From: Chloropicon primus
Lineage: Eukaryota; Chlorophyta; Chloropicophyceae; Chloropicales; Chloropicaceae
DNA length: 64,000 nucleotides
Reading direction: 5' to 3'
NCBI GenBank assembly: GCA_023205875.1
Contig: CP060754.1
Span: 1,791,638 to 1,855,637, forward strand
Part shown: in pieces, positions 46,356 through 55,861 of the stretch
Position numbering within the stretch: the stretch's first letter is position 1
Layout: the number at the start of each line of letters is the position of its first letter
Position numbers and translations under genes: made by a program
The notes under the pieces: generated by a model
Seen by the model: the letters and a program-made list of their open reading frames with translations, nothing else
Databases searched by the model: none
Told to the model about the DNA's origin: nothing

Positions 46356-47921
46356 TTAAAGGATGTTGAGGTTCTTTCCAACGTTCACGAACTCCTGGAT
46401 GGCCTTGTCCAGGTGCTCCCTGGTGTGGGCGCCAGAGATCTGAACTCTTATCCGGGCCTTCTCCTTGGGCACCACAGGGTAACTGAACCCAACAACGTAG
46501 ACGCCCCTCTCAAGCATCTGCTCGGCCATGTCGTGAGCCACCTTGGCGTCCCCAAGCATGATGGGAACGATGGGGTGGTCTCCGTCGTTAATGGCGAACC
46601 CAGCTTCCTTCATCTTGGACCTGAAGTACATCGTGTTCTCCTCAAGCCTGTCCCTCAAGGAAGTGTCGCTGGAGATTAAGTCGAAGACCTTGCTGCAGGC
46701 AGCCACCATGGGGGGGGCCAGGGTGTTGCTGAAGAGGTAAGGCCTGGCCTTCTGGCGAAGCAAGTCGACAATCTCCTGCCTGCCGGTGGTGTATCCTCCG
46801 GTGCCGCCGCCGAGCGCCTTTCCGAGCGTGGAGTTGACAATGTCCACGGTTCCGGGCTCGAGTCCGCAGTACTCCTCCGTTCCTGGGATTCCAAAGTCAA
46901 GGGACGAGGTCAGGGAAACAGCGTGGTTAGTCAATGCCATGCAAGTCAAGTTCAAGGGCCCGGGTCTTAGGTTTTAGGACACATTACACACACACACAAA
47001 CACACACACAAACACAAACAAGAAAAAGCGCGTTGTTCACTCACCTCTTCCAGTCTTTCCGAGGAACCCGGTGGCGTGGCACTCATCCACGAACACCAAG
47101 GCGTTGTACTTCTTCGCCAGAGTCATGATGTCCTGCAGGGGGGCAACGTGGCCGTCCATGGAGAAGACTCCGTCCGTAGCAATGAGCCTCTGCCTCGCCG
47201 TCTGCGCAGCGATCAGCTTGTCCTCCAGGTCCGTCATGTCCAGGTGCTTGTACCTGTGCCTCTGGGCCTTGCAAAGCCTGATCCCGTCGATGATGCTGGC
47301 GTGGTTGAGCTCGTCGGACAAGACGGCGTCGTCCTTGGTGAGAAGGACCTCGAACAGGCCAGCGTTGGCGTCGAAGCAGGAGGGGTACAAGATCGTGTCG
47401 TCGGTGCCGTGGAACGAGCTGATCTTGCTCTCGAGCTCCAGGTGAATGTCCTGGGTTCCGCAGATGAACCTCACGGAGGAGAGGCCGAAGCCATGCGTGC
47501 CGAGGGCCTCCTTGGCTGCCTCCACCATGGCAGGGTGGTTGGACAGACCGAGGTAGTTGTTCGCGCACATGTTGACGACCTCCTCCTGCTTGTCGTTCTC
47601 CCTGATGCTGACGACCATCTCCTGGGGCCCGGTGATCACGCGCTCGCGCTTGAAGGTCCCCGAGTCCTTCATCTCCTTGAGGCTCTCGCCCACCACGAGC
47701 CTGAGGATCTCCAGGGCCTTCCCCTCGTCCTCCTTGGCCGCCCCGGCCCCGGTTGCCATCCCCCTGGAGCTCACATACGGCACCTGCGCCTCCGCCTTCT
47801 CCTTCTCTCCAGCGCCGTTGTTGTTGGTGCTGCTGGAGTAGGTCCTGGTGGCAATCGTGACCCCCCTCGAGGTGTTCCTCCTCACCAGGCCCACCGTCCC
47901 CAACAAAGCGTTGCTCCACAT
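46356..47921 (-). CDS. KBL: 2-amino-3-ketobutyrate CoA ligase (glycine C-acetyltransferase), mitochondrial, two exons
   Basis: This PLP enzyme splits 2-amino-3-oxobutyrate with CoA to glycine and acetyl-CoA in threonine catabolism. Exons are 47921-47045 and 46882-46356. The 162-base intron has a GTGAGT donor, a CCCAG acceptor and internal CA runs. The product is 467 aa. The N-terminus ([20 protein letters not shown]...) is a mitochondrial presequence. Motifs: [100 protein letters not shown], the PLP lysine in [18 protein letters not shown], and the C-terminal [21 protein letters not shown] telo-box cluster lies about 180 bases upstream. Confidence 0.95.
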
Positions 47922-48094
47922 TGTTCTCGCCCTCCTTGTTTTATGTCCTCGTTCCTCGCCGCACACAAGCTCGTCGTCTTGTCTCTCGTCTTGGTCCTTA
48001 TGGACGCCAACGCAAGCCTCGTCGCGTGGTGTCTTGGGTTTGTACGACGAGGTTTCCCTCGGGCCCTCCCAGGCTTCCCTGGTCTCCCCCACCG

Positions 48095-48134
48095 AAACCC
48101 TAAACCCTAAACCCCTAAAAAACCCTAAACCCTG
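48095..48134. promoter_or_regulatory. Telo-box cluster upstream of KBL
   Basis: CGAAACCCTAAACCCTAAAC is followed by further CCCTAAA units, about five in 40 bases. This equals the telomere-type repeat and lies in the KBL/FolD divergent gap (47922-48652). The same gap has a CA microsatellite (48258-48306) and a GAGAGAGGA repeat (48347-48384). Confidence 0.6.
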
Positions 48135-48652
48135 AGGGACGGGGAGGAGACACGTTTTGATCCCACGTTGTCCTGGGGAGGCCGCCAGAGGGTGGACTAC
48201 CGAGACAACCATAACCGTAACCGTAACCGAGACACCGTAGTGAGTCACCGGTCACACACACACACACACACACACACACGCGCACACACGCACACACACA
48301 CACACCTAGCAGGCCAAGGCCAAGGACGAGACCACCGCCTGCCCGAGGAGAGAGGAGAGAGGAGAGAGGAGAGAGGAGAGAGGAGACCACGAGACGTAGA
48401 TACATGAATACCACTTGCAGGACCAAGACTTTACACAATACAACTTCAGGTCCAAGTCATCACCGAAGACGACTCAGGACTCAGGCATTGCATCGCCACC
48501 AGCACCAGCACCAGCACCAGCACCACCAGCACCAACGTGGTGAGGCAGTGGGACTCGCCGCCACCAGGAACAGGAAGGAGAGGAAGGGACCCCACACCCC
48601 TTTTCAAGGAACCAAGAGGAGCCAAACGTTTGGTTTGATTGCGAGGGCGAGG

Positions 48653-49576
48653 ATGGACAAGGTTGAGGGGGAACAGGAACAAGACCAGGCCCAGCTGATT
48701 GACGGGAAGGCGATCGCGGAGACGATACGCGGGGAGATCAGGGACGAGGTGGCCCGCCTCAAGGAGGAGAGCGGGGGCAGGTTCGAGCCTGGACTCGCTG
48801 TCGTCCTCGTGGGCGAGCGCAAGGACTCGCAGACCTACGTCAGGAGCAAGAAGAAGGGCTGCGAGGAGGCCGGGATCAAGAGCTTCGGGACGGACTTGCC
48901 GGAGACCGCCACGGAGGAGGAGGTTCTCGCCGTGGTGAGGGAGTACAACGCCGATCCCAGGGTCCACGGCATTCTGGTCCAACTGCCCCTGCCGAGCCAC
49001 ATGGACGAGGAGAAGATCCTGATGGCCATCTCCATCGAGAAGGACGTGGACGGCTTCCACCCCGAGAACATCGGCAAGCTGGCCATGAGGGGGAGGGACC
49101 CCGACTTCGTGTGCTGCACCCCAAAGGGCTCCGTGGAGCTCCTTGAGAGGAGCAACATCCCGATCGCGGGGAAGAGCGCGGTCGTGGTGGGAAGGAGCAA
49201 CATCGTGGGCACCCCCGCTGCCATGCTCTTGCAGAGGAGGAACGCCACGGTCACCGTGGTGCACTCCAGGACCCCGAACCCGGAGAAGTACATCAGGGAG
49301 GCCGACATCGTGATCGCCGCGTGCGGTGTGGCGAACTTCGTGCGGGGCGATTGGCTCAAGCCGGGCTGCGCCGTGATCGACGTGGGCATCAACGCGGTGG
49401 ACGATCCCACGAAGAAGAGGGGTTACAGGCTGGTTGGCGACGTGTGCTTCGAGGAGGCCGTGAAGGTCGCGGGGCAGATCACGCCGGTGCCGGGCGGAGT
49501 GGGCCCGATGACCATCGCCATGCTCCTGCAGAACACTTTGGAGGGGGCCAAGAAAGCCTACGAGCAAGGAAAGTGA
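48653..49576 (+). CDS. FOLD: Methylenetetrahydrofolate dehydrogenase / cyclohydrolase FolD
   Basis: This bifunctional one-carbon enzyme interconverts 5,10-methylene-, methenyl- and 10-formyl-THF. It is 307 aa from ATG 48653 (MDKVEGEQEQ). FolD signatures: LAVVLVGERKDSQTYVRSKKKGCEEAGI (catalytic YVxxKxK), VHGILVQLPLPSHMDEEKIL, DVDGFHPENIGKL, CTPKGSVELLE, GKSAVVVGRSNIVGTPAAMLL (NADP-binding) and ITPVPGGVGPMTIAMLLQNT. An in-frame ATG at 48404 would add 83 basic, His/Gln-rich residues. That could be an organelle presequence or simply leader sequence containing a CACCAG repeat (48495-48530). Confidence 0.95.
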   Translation: MDKVEGEQEQDQAQLIDGKAIAETIRGEIRDEVARLKEESGGRFEPGLAVVLVGERKDSQTYVRSKKKGCEEAGIKSFGTDLPETATEEEVLAVVREYNADPRVHGILVQLPLPSHMDEEKILMAISIEKDVDGFHPENIGKLAMRGRDPDFVCCTPKGSVELLERSNIPIAGKSAVVVGRSNIVGTPAAMLLQRRNATVTVVHSRTPNPEKYIREADIVIAACGVANFVRGDWLKPGCAVIDVGINAVDDPTKKRGYRLVGDVCFEEAVKVAGQITPVPGGVGPMTIAMLLQNTLEGAKKAYEQGK

Positions 49577-49606
49577 TTCCGAAGGTCCGTCATCTGTATT
49601 CAATTC

Positions 49607-51004
49607 TCAAGTTTTCGCGAACGTTTTAAATAGCTTCCTCATCCCGGTCTCCAGCTTGCCGACAAAGGCATCCCACTTTTGCTTGCTGGTCTCCTTGGTC
49701 CTCTTCCTCTCGTTCTTCTGCTCCTCCTTGTGCGACTTTGCAATCTCCTTGCGGCACTCCAGGACGATGTCCTGGATGTCCGTCACCTCGCCGTTCTCCC
49801 ACATGGCCAGCGTGTCGTAAAGGTACAGCAGAGCCATCTCCTGCCTCTTGGTGTCGTCCACGAAGAAGGTCGGGGGTCGGTCGCACAGGGTCGCGAGCTT
49901 GTGCAGGGCGACCACGGGGTAGCGGTGCACTCGGTGGTACACCAAGTCGGCCGGGGACAGCTTTCCAAACTTCCTCTCCCACTTTGGGGACTTGTTCTTC
50001 GGAAAGTGGCCGGTTTCCACCCAGATCACCACGAGCTTGAGGCAGGCCCTCTCCAGCTCCTCCTTGGAGGGCATCATGCTCACGCGGCTCTCCCACTCGT
50101 TCATGAAGCTCTCCTTGAGGATGCTGGCCGCGCTGCTGTTCAGGCTCTGGCTCGCGTTCGTCGAGGACGTCGACAGCCTCTCGTCCTTCTGCTCGTCCCA
50201 AAAGTCGTGGTCCCAGAAGGAGGTGTTGCGGTCGAACTGCCTCACGCTCTTTGTGGAGAAGCGGACCCCGCTCTTCGTCGCCCCCACGAACATGACAGCG
50301 TTCACCGCCGCCTTGAACTTGGAGTTCTTCTTCTTGACCGACCCGCCGCCGCCGTCCTCGTCCCTCTCGGACCCGACCCACCTCTCCTTCATGTTCAGGT
50401 AGCTCTCCGCGTCATGGAGGCTCTCGAGGAGCTGCTCCTCGTGCAGCTGGAAGCACTTCTCCGCGTCGAGCATCTTCATCTTCTCCTCCTGCTGCTTCTC
50501 CCTGAGGTTCTTCAGCCTGAGGCTGGCGTCTCCCTCGCTGGCGTCGCTCAGGCTGCCGCTCAGGACGTTCTGCAGGTCGACCTGCATCTCAGACAGGAGG
50601 TTGTTGACCTCCTCCTTGTTGTACTTGCTCTTGGTTCCCCCCCTCGTGGAGGAGCCCTTGTAGTCCCTCTTCACCTGTTCCTGGAAAGCCCTCACCGCCG
50701 CGAGCTTCATCCTGGTGATCTTCCAGTTTTCCTTGGCCTGCGTCCCCGCCCCCCGCTTGGCGTAGCTCGTGGTCGCCTTGTTGTCCTCTTCTTCGTTGTT
50801 TTTGTCCTGTTCGTGTCGTTGTTCATGTTGTTGTTGTTGTTGTTGCTGCTGTGTGTTGTTTGTTGTTGTGTTCCTTGCGGAGTGTCTTGGTGATGTTTTC
50901 AGTATGCTCTTGACTGGTTTTGTTTTGGTTTTGGTTTTCGTTGTATTGTTATGTTGTCGTGTGTTTTTGTTTTCCTTATATTGATGATGTTGTTTGTTCT
51001 TCAT
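49607..51004 (-). CDS. Unknown basic, Asn/Gln/Lys-rich protein (465 aa)
   Basis: The first in-frame ATG is at 51004. The first 110 residues are low-complexity (Asn/Thr/Lys runs, QQQQQQQQ from a CAA repeat, KSILKTSPRHSARN). The remainder is ordered and Lys/Glu-rich: WKITRMKLAAVRAFQEQVKRDYKG, EEVNNLLSEMQVDLQNVLSG, a helix KNLREKQQEEKMKMLDAEKCF, SFWDHDFWDEQKDE, and a C-terminal segment LVVIWVETGHFPKNKSPKWERKFGKLSPADLVYHRVHRYPVVALHKLA. The WVETGHFPKN block looks like a defined domain, but I do not recognise it. No membrane segments. It is convergent with FolD; the two stop codons are 30 bases apart. Confidence 0.65.
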   Translation of the reverse strand: MKNKQHHQYKENKNTRQHNNTTKTKTKTKPVKSILKTSPRHSARNTTTNNTQQQQQQQQHEQRHEQDKNNEEEDNKATTSYAKRGAGTQAKENWKITRMKLAAVRAFQEQVKRDYKGSSTRGGTKSKYNKEEVNNLLSEMQVDLQNVLSGSLSDASEGDASLRLKNLREKQQEEKMKMLDAEKCFQLHEEQLLESLHDAESYLNMKERWVGSERDEDGGGGSVKKKNSKFKAAVNAVMFVGATKSGVRFSTKSVRQFDRNTSFWDHDFWDEQKDERLSTSSTNASQSLNSSAASILKESFMNEWESRVSMMPSKEELERACLKLVVIWVETGHFPKNKSPKWERKFGKLSPADLVYHRVHRYPVVALHKLATLCDRPPTFFVDDTKRQEMALLYLYDTLAMWENGEVTDIQDIVLECRKEIAKSHKEEQKNERKRTKETSKQKWDAFVGKLETGMRKLFKTFAKT

Positions 51005-51519
51005 GGTCGTCGTGTTGGTTACGTCTCCTCTCTCCTCTCTCCTCTCTCTCCTCGTCGTGTGTGTGTAACGGAAGACCGAGGGAAGTCGAGGGAGGGGTGG
51101 AAATTTCCATTCACAACCCACACGACACAAGAACGAACAAGAAAGAACAAAAGAACAAGACACGAAGGAAGAAGGAAAGTCTTTTCTTTTGGGTTTGGGT
51201 TTGGGTTTGGGTTTGTTTTTCTTATTCCTTTCCAAAGAGGAGAGAGAAGGAGAGGCGAGGATCTCCTCTCATCTCCACCCCATACCCCCCATCCCCCATC
51301 ACGAGATCCTTCTTCCTCGTCCTAACACAAGAACAACACAAAGGCAAAGGCAAAGGCAAAGGCAAAGACAAAGACAAAGACAAAGAGGGTCTTCTCGTGG
51401 TTCTTGTTCTTTTTCCCTTTTTCCTTTTTCCTCGCGGCCTCGTTCCCCTCCACACACACACACGTGACGCGACACATCAGACAACCCACAACAAGAAGAA
51501 ACGCACACGACAACGACAA

Positions 51520-51561
<42 letters not shown>

Positions 51562-51583
51562 GGGGAAGCCGACCGAGCCGAGG
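51005..51583. promoter_or_regulatory. Divergent promoter region with several microsatellites
   Basis: It lies between the unknown basic protein and the GH31 gene. It contains (GGGTTT)n at about 51190-51216, (AAAGGC/AAAGAC)n at about 51340-51388 and a CAACGA/GACAAC run at about 51505-51560. The first is telomere-like in composition. No gene is seen. Confidence 0.4.
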
Positions 51584-54432
51584 ATGAACCTTGCCAGACG
51601 CCGCGGCTTCCCACGCTTCCTCCTGCTCCAGGGGCTGCTGGGACTCTTGCTCTTGACCGGCAATGGGGAAGGAGCGAGGGAACCGAGGACACAGAGGACG
51701 AGGAGGACGCCAAACAATACCAATACCAACAACACCAATACCAATACCAATACAACCCACGCAAACGTAACCACTGGGAAGACCAAAGCGTTTCGGATCA
51801 CCGACTCGATCCGTGCTGTGGTCTCGGTGGAGGAGGACTTCAGCCTGTGCTTCGAGGACGCGGACACGGGGGAGGAGGTCCTGTGCACCGTCCCCGAGGG
51901 CTCCCGAGCAGGCTCGCTCGAGGCGGGAAAGTGGGTGGGCGTGAACCTCCAAAAGTACTTTTACGAGGGTTACTCGATGAGGATCGGGCACAGGGTGTGG
52001 ACCACGAGGTCGCTCCAGGTGCAGGCGGACTCCATCTCCTTCGACAATGAGGACGAGGACGGCTCCTCCGGGACCGCGGGCACGCTGAGGTTCCAAGTTG
52101 TCCTTCAACAGGAGGAGCTGGCGAGCGTGGAGGTCAGGCGCGCCTCCGGGGAGTTCCCGGACGCCGTCTCAGTGCGAGTCAAAACCAAAGTGGGCAACAG
52201 GCTGAAGATCAACCTGGTGCCGAGGGACGCGGGCCCGGAGGCCCGGGGAAAGGGCTCGAGGAGAGAAAAGCTCTTGGGTCTGGGGGAGCGCTACGGGTTT
52301 CTGGACCAGCGGGGCAAGGTCGTGTACTGCTGGGCGGAGGACGGGGGCTGGACCGTCGGGCCCTTCAAGCGGTTCCCCAAAGGCAAGGAGACCACGTACA
52401 TGCCAGTGCCCTTCGTCCTGTCCTCCGAGGGGCACGGGATCTGGCTCAACACCACGAGGAGGACTAACTGGGACCTCGACTCGGAGGGGGACGGGCGGTA
52501 CTCCCTGGAGGTCGAGGGCCGGGAGATCGACATGGTGGTGATCAACGGAAAGGCCCCGGCGAGGACGCTCGAGGTGTTCACCGGGATGGTGGGCCGGGCC
52601 TTGATTCCACCGGAGTTCCAGTTCGGGCCCTGGAACAACTTCTTCAACGAGTTCGACCGAGACACGCCCGCGGAGCAGCAGGCCAGCAAGTTCGTGGAGC
52701 TCGACATCCCTTCCTCGGTGACCGACTACGCGATCCACTTCCTGCCTGGCGGCAAGGATTTGGACCCCAAGCGTCTCAGCAGTGCCACCGCAGAGATGAG
52801 AAGCATGGGGATCGCACCCCTGGCTTATTTCAACTCGATGATCGACGAGAGGTACGAGTCGATGTACCAGCACGCAAAGGGTAAGTCCGCGCGCGCAACG
52901 AGAGCGCCCCGAGGGAACGCGCTTACTGACACGTCCTGCCCCTCCTTCCTTCTTCTTCTTCTCGTGTTCCTCCAGAGCGAGGCCTCTTCGTGAAGAGCAG
53001 GTGGGGGACTCCCTGGAAGTTCTACTACAAGGGCGCGGGGTACAAGCCCTTCGAGGTGGGCCTGCTGGACTTCACCAACCCCGAGTCCAGGACCTTTTTC
53101 GCGAGCCTTCTGGACAACTCCACCGAGCTTGGGTTCAAGGGCTTCATGTACGACTACGGGGAATACGTGGATCCCGGGATGAGGTTCCACGATGGCACCA
53201 AGGGCGACGAGACGCACAACGCGTACCCGGTTGCGTATCAGAGCGTAGCCTACGACTACTTCAGATCCCTCTCCCCGTCCCCGAGGGGCGAGGGGTACGC
53301 TCCACCGTACATCTTTTATGCGAGGGCTGGGTACACCGGGACCGGGGGGAGGACCTGGGCAGCGTGGACCGGCGACCCGACGAGCGACTGGGACAAGTCG
53401 ACCGGCCTTGGAGCTCAGGTGAAGGCCATGCTTAGCGCGGGGCTCTCGGGCGTGCCCTTCATCGGAAGCGACATCGGGGGCTTCGTGTGGGTCGAGCCCC
53501 CGACCTTGGAGCTTTGGGTCAGGTGGGTCCAAGTGGGCTCCGTCTCCGGCATCATGAGGATGCAAACCGGCGGGACTTCTCTCTTGGGCAAGGAGAAGAC
53601 CCACGTCCACGATTCACCGCTCGGAACTTTCATCTACAGAAGGTACGCCAAGTTGCGGACGTCCTTGTTCCCCTACCTGTACACGGCGGCCCACGCCGCC
53701 CGAGCCAAGGGCACGCCCCTGGTGAGGCACCACATCCTGGAGGCCTGGTGGCGCGACGAGGTCGCGATCGAGCAGGAGTACCAGTACATGCTTGGCCCCT
53801 CCCTGCTCTGCGCCCCCGTGGTGAATCGCGGGCAGTCCAAGCAAAGCGTGTACCTCCCCCGCGGAGCTGCTTGGTACGACCTCATGTCTCACCTCAGGTA
53901 CGACCGGCAGGACGGGAGGCACCGCCTCGGGTCCTCGGAGCTCCTGCGGGGCGGCCAGTGGGTCACGGTGGAGGCCCCGCTGGAGAGCCTCCCCCTGTTC
54001 GCGAAGTCCGGGAGCGCCGTCCCGACCTTGTCCCCGGAGGTGGCCACCCTCAACGAGGCCCTGGACCCGAGGGTCGTGACCCTGAGCGACCTGGGCCACC
54101 TCCTGCACTGGTGGGTGTTTCCCGACGGGGACTCCTGCGCGGAGGGGTCCACCTGGGACGGCGCTGGACTCACTCTCTACAACGGCACGACGATCTTCTT
54201 GCACGACGACAGGAAAAGGTCCTGGGTCATCCAGGTGGCGGGACCCGCGGGCGACTCGTCTCGCTGGTTCGTTCCCGGCGTCCCCCGCGTCTCCTCTTGG
54301 CGCGAGGTCCTGGAGTCTCCCTCCCCGTCTTGGTCCTCGGACCCCGCCCAGCGGACTCTATGGCTCAAGGTCGACACCGGTTCCGTGGACCGGGTCGACC
54401 TCGGCCGAGGAGGTTCAGGTCTCGAGGAGTAG
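51584..54432 (+). CDS. Secreted or luminal family GH31 glycoside hydrolase, two exons
   Basis: Exons are 51584-52880 and 52976-54432; the 95-base intron has a GTAAGTCC donor, TTACTGACACG branch and CTCCAG acceptor. The product is 917 aa. An Arg-rich start and hydrophobic core (FLLLQGLLGLLLLTG) form a signal peptide or anchor, followed by an Asn/Thr linker with many potential N-glycosylation sites. GH31 blocks: LLGLGERYGF, PVPFVLSSEGHGIWLNTT, PPEFQFGPWNNF, the catalytic nucleophile in GFMYDYGEYVD, THNAYPVAYQ, the acid/base Asp in WTGDPTSDWDKSTGL, and PFIGSDIGGFVW. The DYGEY...HNAYP and GD..SDW context resembles the sulfoquinovosidase/YihQ branch more than classic maltase-like GH31 enzymes. Substrate is inferred only weakly. 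Confidence 0.9.
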
Positions 54433-54574
54433 GAGTGGGAGGAGTAGGATCCTAGTTCCATCTTGGTCCTTTCCTTTCCTTTCCTTTCCTTGTTCACAGA
54501 CATTGTACTGTAATACTATATGTGTTCCTCCTCCTCTCTCTCGTCTCTCCTTGTGCGTGTGTGTGTGTGCGTGT

Positions 54575-54608
<34 letters not shown>

Positions 54609-54964
54609 TTGTGTGTATGCGTATGCGTGTGTGTGTTTGTGTGTGTGTGTTATGTTGTCCTGGTCCTCCGTTTGTTAGCCCTGTGTTGTCCTCGTGTTTC
54701 CCCCCCTGATTGGGGTATATTGTTTTGGGTGTAATGTTATGTTTACACTTATTCATGATATGCGGCGGCGGCGGGTTTGAGTTGGTGTGTTATGTGTTGT
54801 GTGTCCCCCGCCTAAGATGGATTATGTACTCGTTCCTTTTCCACTGAGAGAAGAGAAACCACAAAAGCCCAAGAGGAACGAACAACGGGAGGAGCCGGAC
54901 GCCCACAGGAGAGAGAGTCGAGGGAGGCGCACCAACACGAGAAACAACACACACCTGAGACACC
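54433..54964. repeat. Intergenic region with long imperfect (GT)n tract
   Basis: TCCTT repeats at 54468-54492 and a TGTAA poly(A)-like motif at 54509-54513 belong to the 3' end of the GH31 gene. An imperfect GT dinucleotide tract spans about 54557-54652. The eL42 promoter must lie in 54700-54964. No gene is seen. Confidence 0.5.
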
Positions 54965-55665
54965 ATGGTCAACATACCGAAAATGAAGAAGGCATACTGC
55001 AAGGACCCTAAGTGCAGGAGTCACCAATTGCATAAGGTCACCCAGTACAAAACAGGGAAAGCATCCTTGTACGCACAAGGTAAAAGGAGATACGACTCCA
55101 AGCAGAGTGGTTACGGGGGACAAACCAAACCAGTCTTCCACAAGAAGGCAAAGACGACCAAGAAGATCGTGCTTAGGCTCGCATGCCAGGTAAGCCACTA
55201 ACACACACACACACGCGCGCACACGCACGCGAAAACGACGGCGAGGAAACCAAAACCAACCGCGAACCCCTCGACTCGAAGAAAGAAGAACGAAACAAAC
55301 ACGAAACCACCTTCTTAGTGCACCGCGACGCGGCGCTGCACCGAGGGAAGGGCCGTCGGGAGGACGCAAAAGAGCGGGGACGCGGCACCGTGGGGTCGAA
55401 CGAGAGGAAACCCGAGGAGGAAGACCAAGACCAAGACACCCATCATCGCTCGCTCTCAAAAACGAAAACAAAAACGGAAACGAAACGGAGGATCGTTCGA
55501 GCTTATCTGACAAACTGTTTCTTCTCCCTCCTTCCTTGCCTCGCCTCGTTTGACGCATCATCTCCACCACAGAAATGCAAGACCGTTTGCATGCAGCCCA
55601 TCAAGCGTTGCAAGCACTTCGAGATCGGAGGGGACAAGAAGAAGAAGGGAGGACTGTTCCAGTAG
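54965..55665 (+). CDS. RPL44: 60S ribosomal protein eL42 (L44/L36a), two exons
   Basis: This large-subunit protein lies near the E site. Exons are 54965-55189 and 55573-55665, giving 105 aa, the standard length. It reads [20 protein letters not shown], then [44 protein letters not shown] and [17 protein letters not shown]. The zinc cysteines are CX4C-like near the start and CX4C after the splice (ACQKCKTVC). The Pro in TKPVFHKK is the position where substitutions give cycloheximide resistance in other organisms, so sensitivity is predicted. The intron (55190-55572, 383 bases) is the longest clear one in the window and is GC-rich; I found no snoRNA in it. Confidence 0.96.
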
Positions 55666-55861
55666 ATGCCCTTCTGTCTTCGAGGTGTATTATGGGGACT
55701 CTATATTAGTAGCGACGCCAGCAGCAGTCTGAACTCGCAAAACCTCTTTAATATAACATTCCTTAGCTAGGGACAAACGTTAGAGAGCGTGGGGGGCCTC
55801 CTCACACCATCACCATCACCACGTGATATCGATATCGCGACCTCCCGCGTCGGCGCGTGCG

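Noticed and set aside
10267-49576. LipB, FolD and the cupin as bacterial contamination or an integrated bacterial fragment
   Set aside because: Genes in the region share codon usage, are interleaved with intron-bearing nuclear genes, and have plant or mitochondrial-type sequence. Only the cupin remains a possible old transfer.
55183-55665. Alternative frame through the eL42 intron
   Set aside because: The spliced eL42 protein matches the family end to end. The intron frame is Thr/His/Arg-rich noise.
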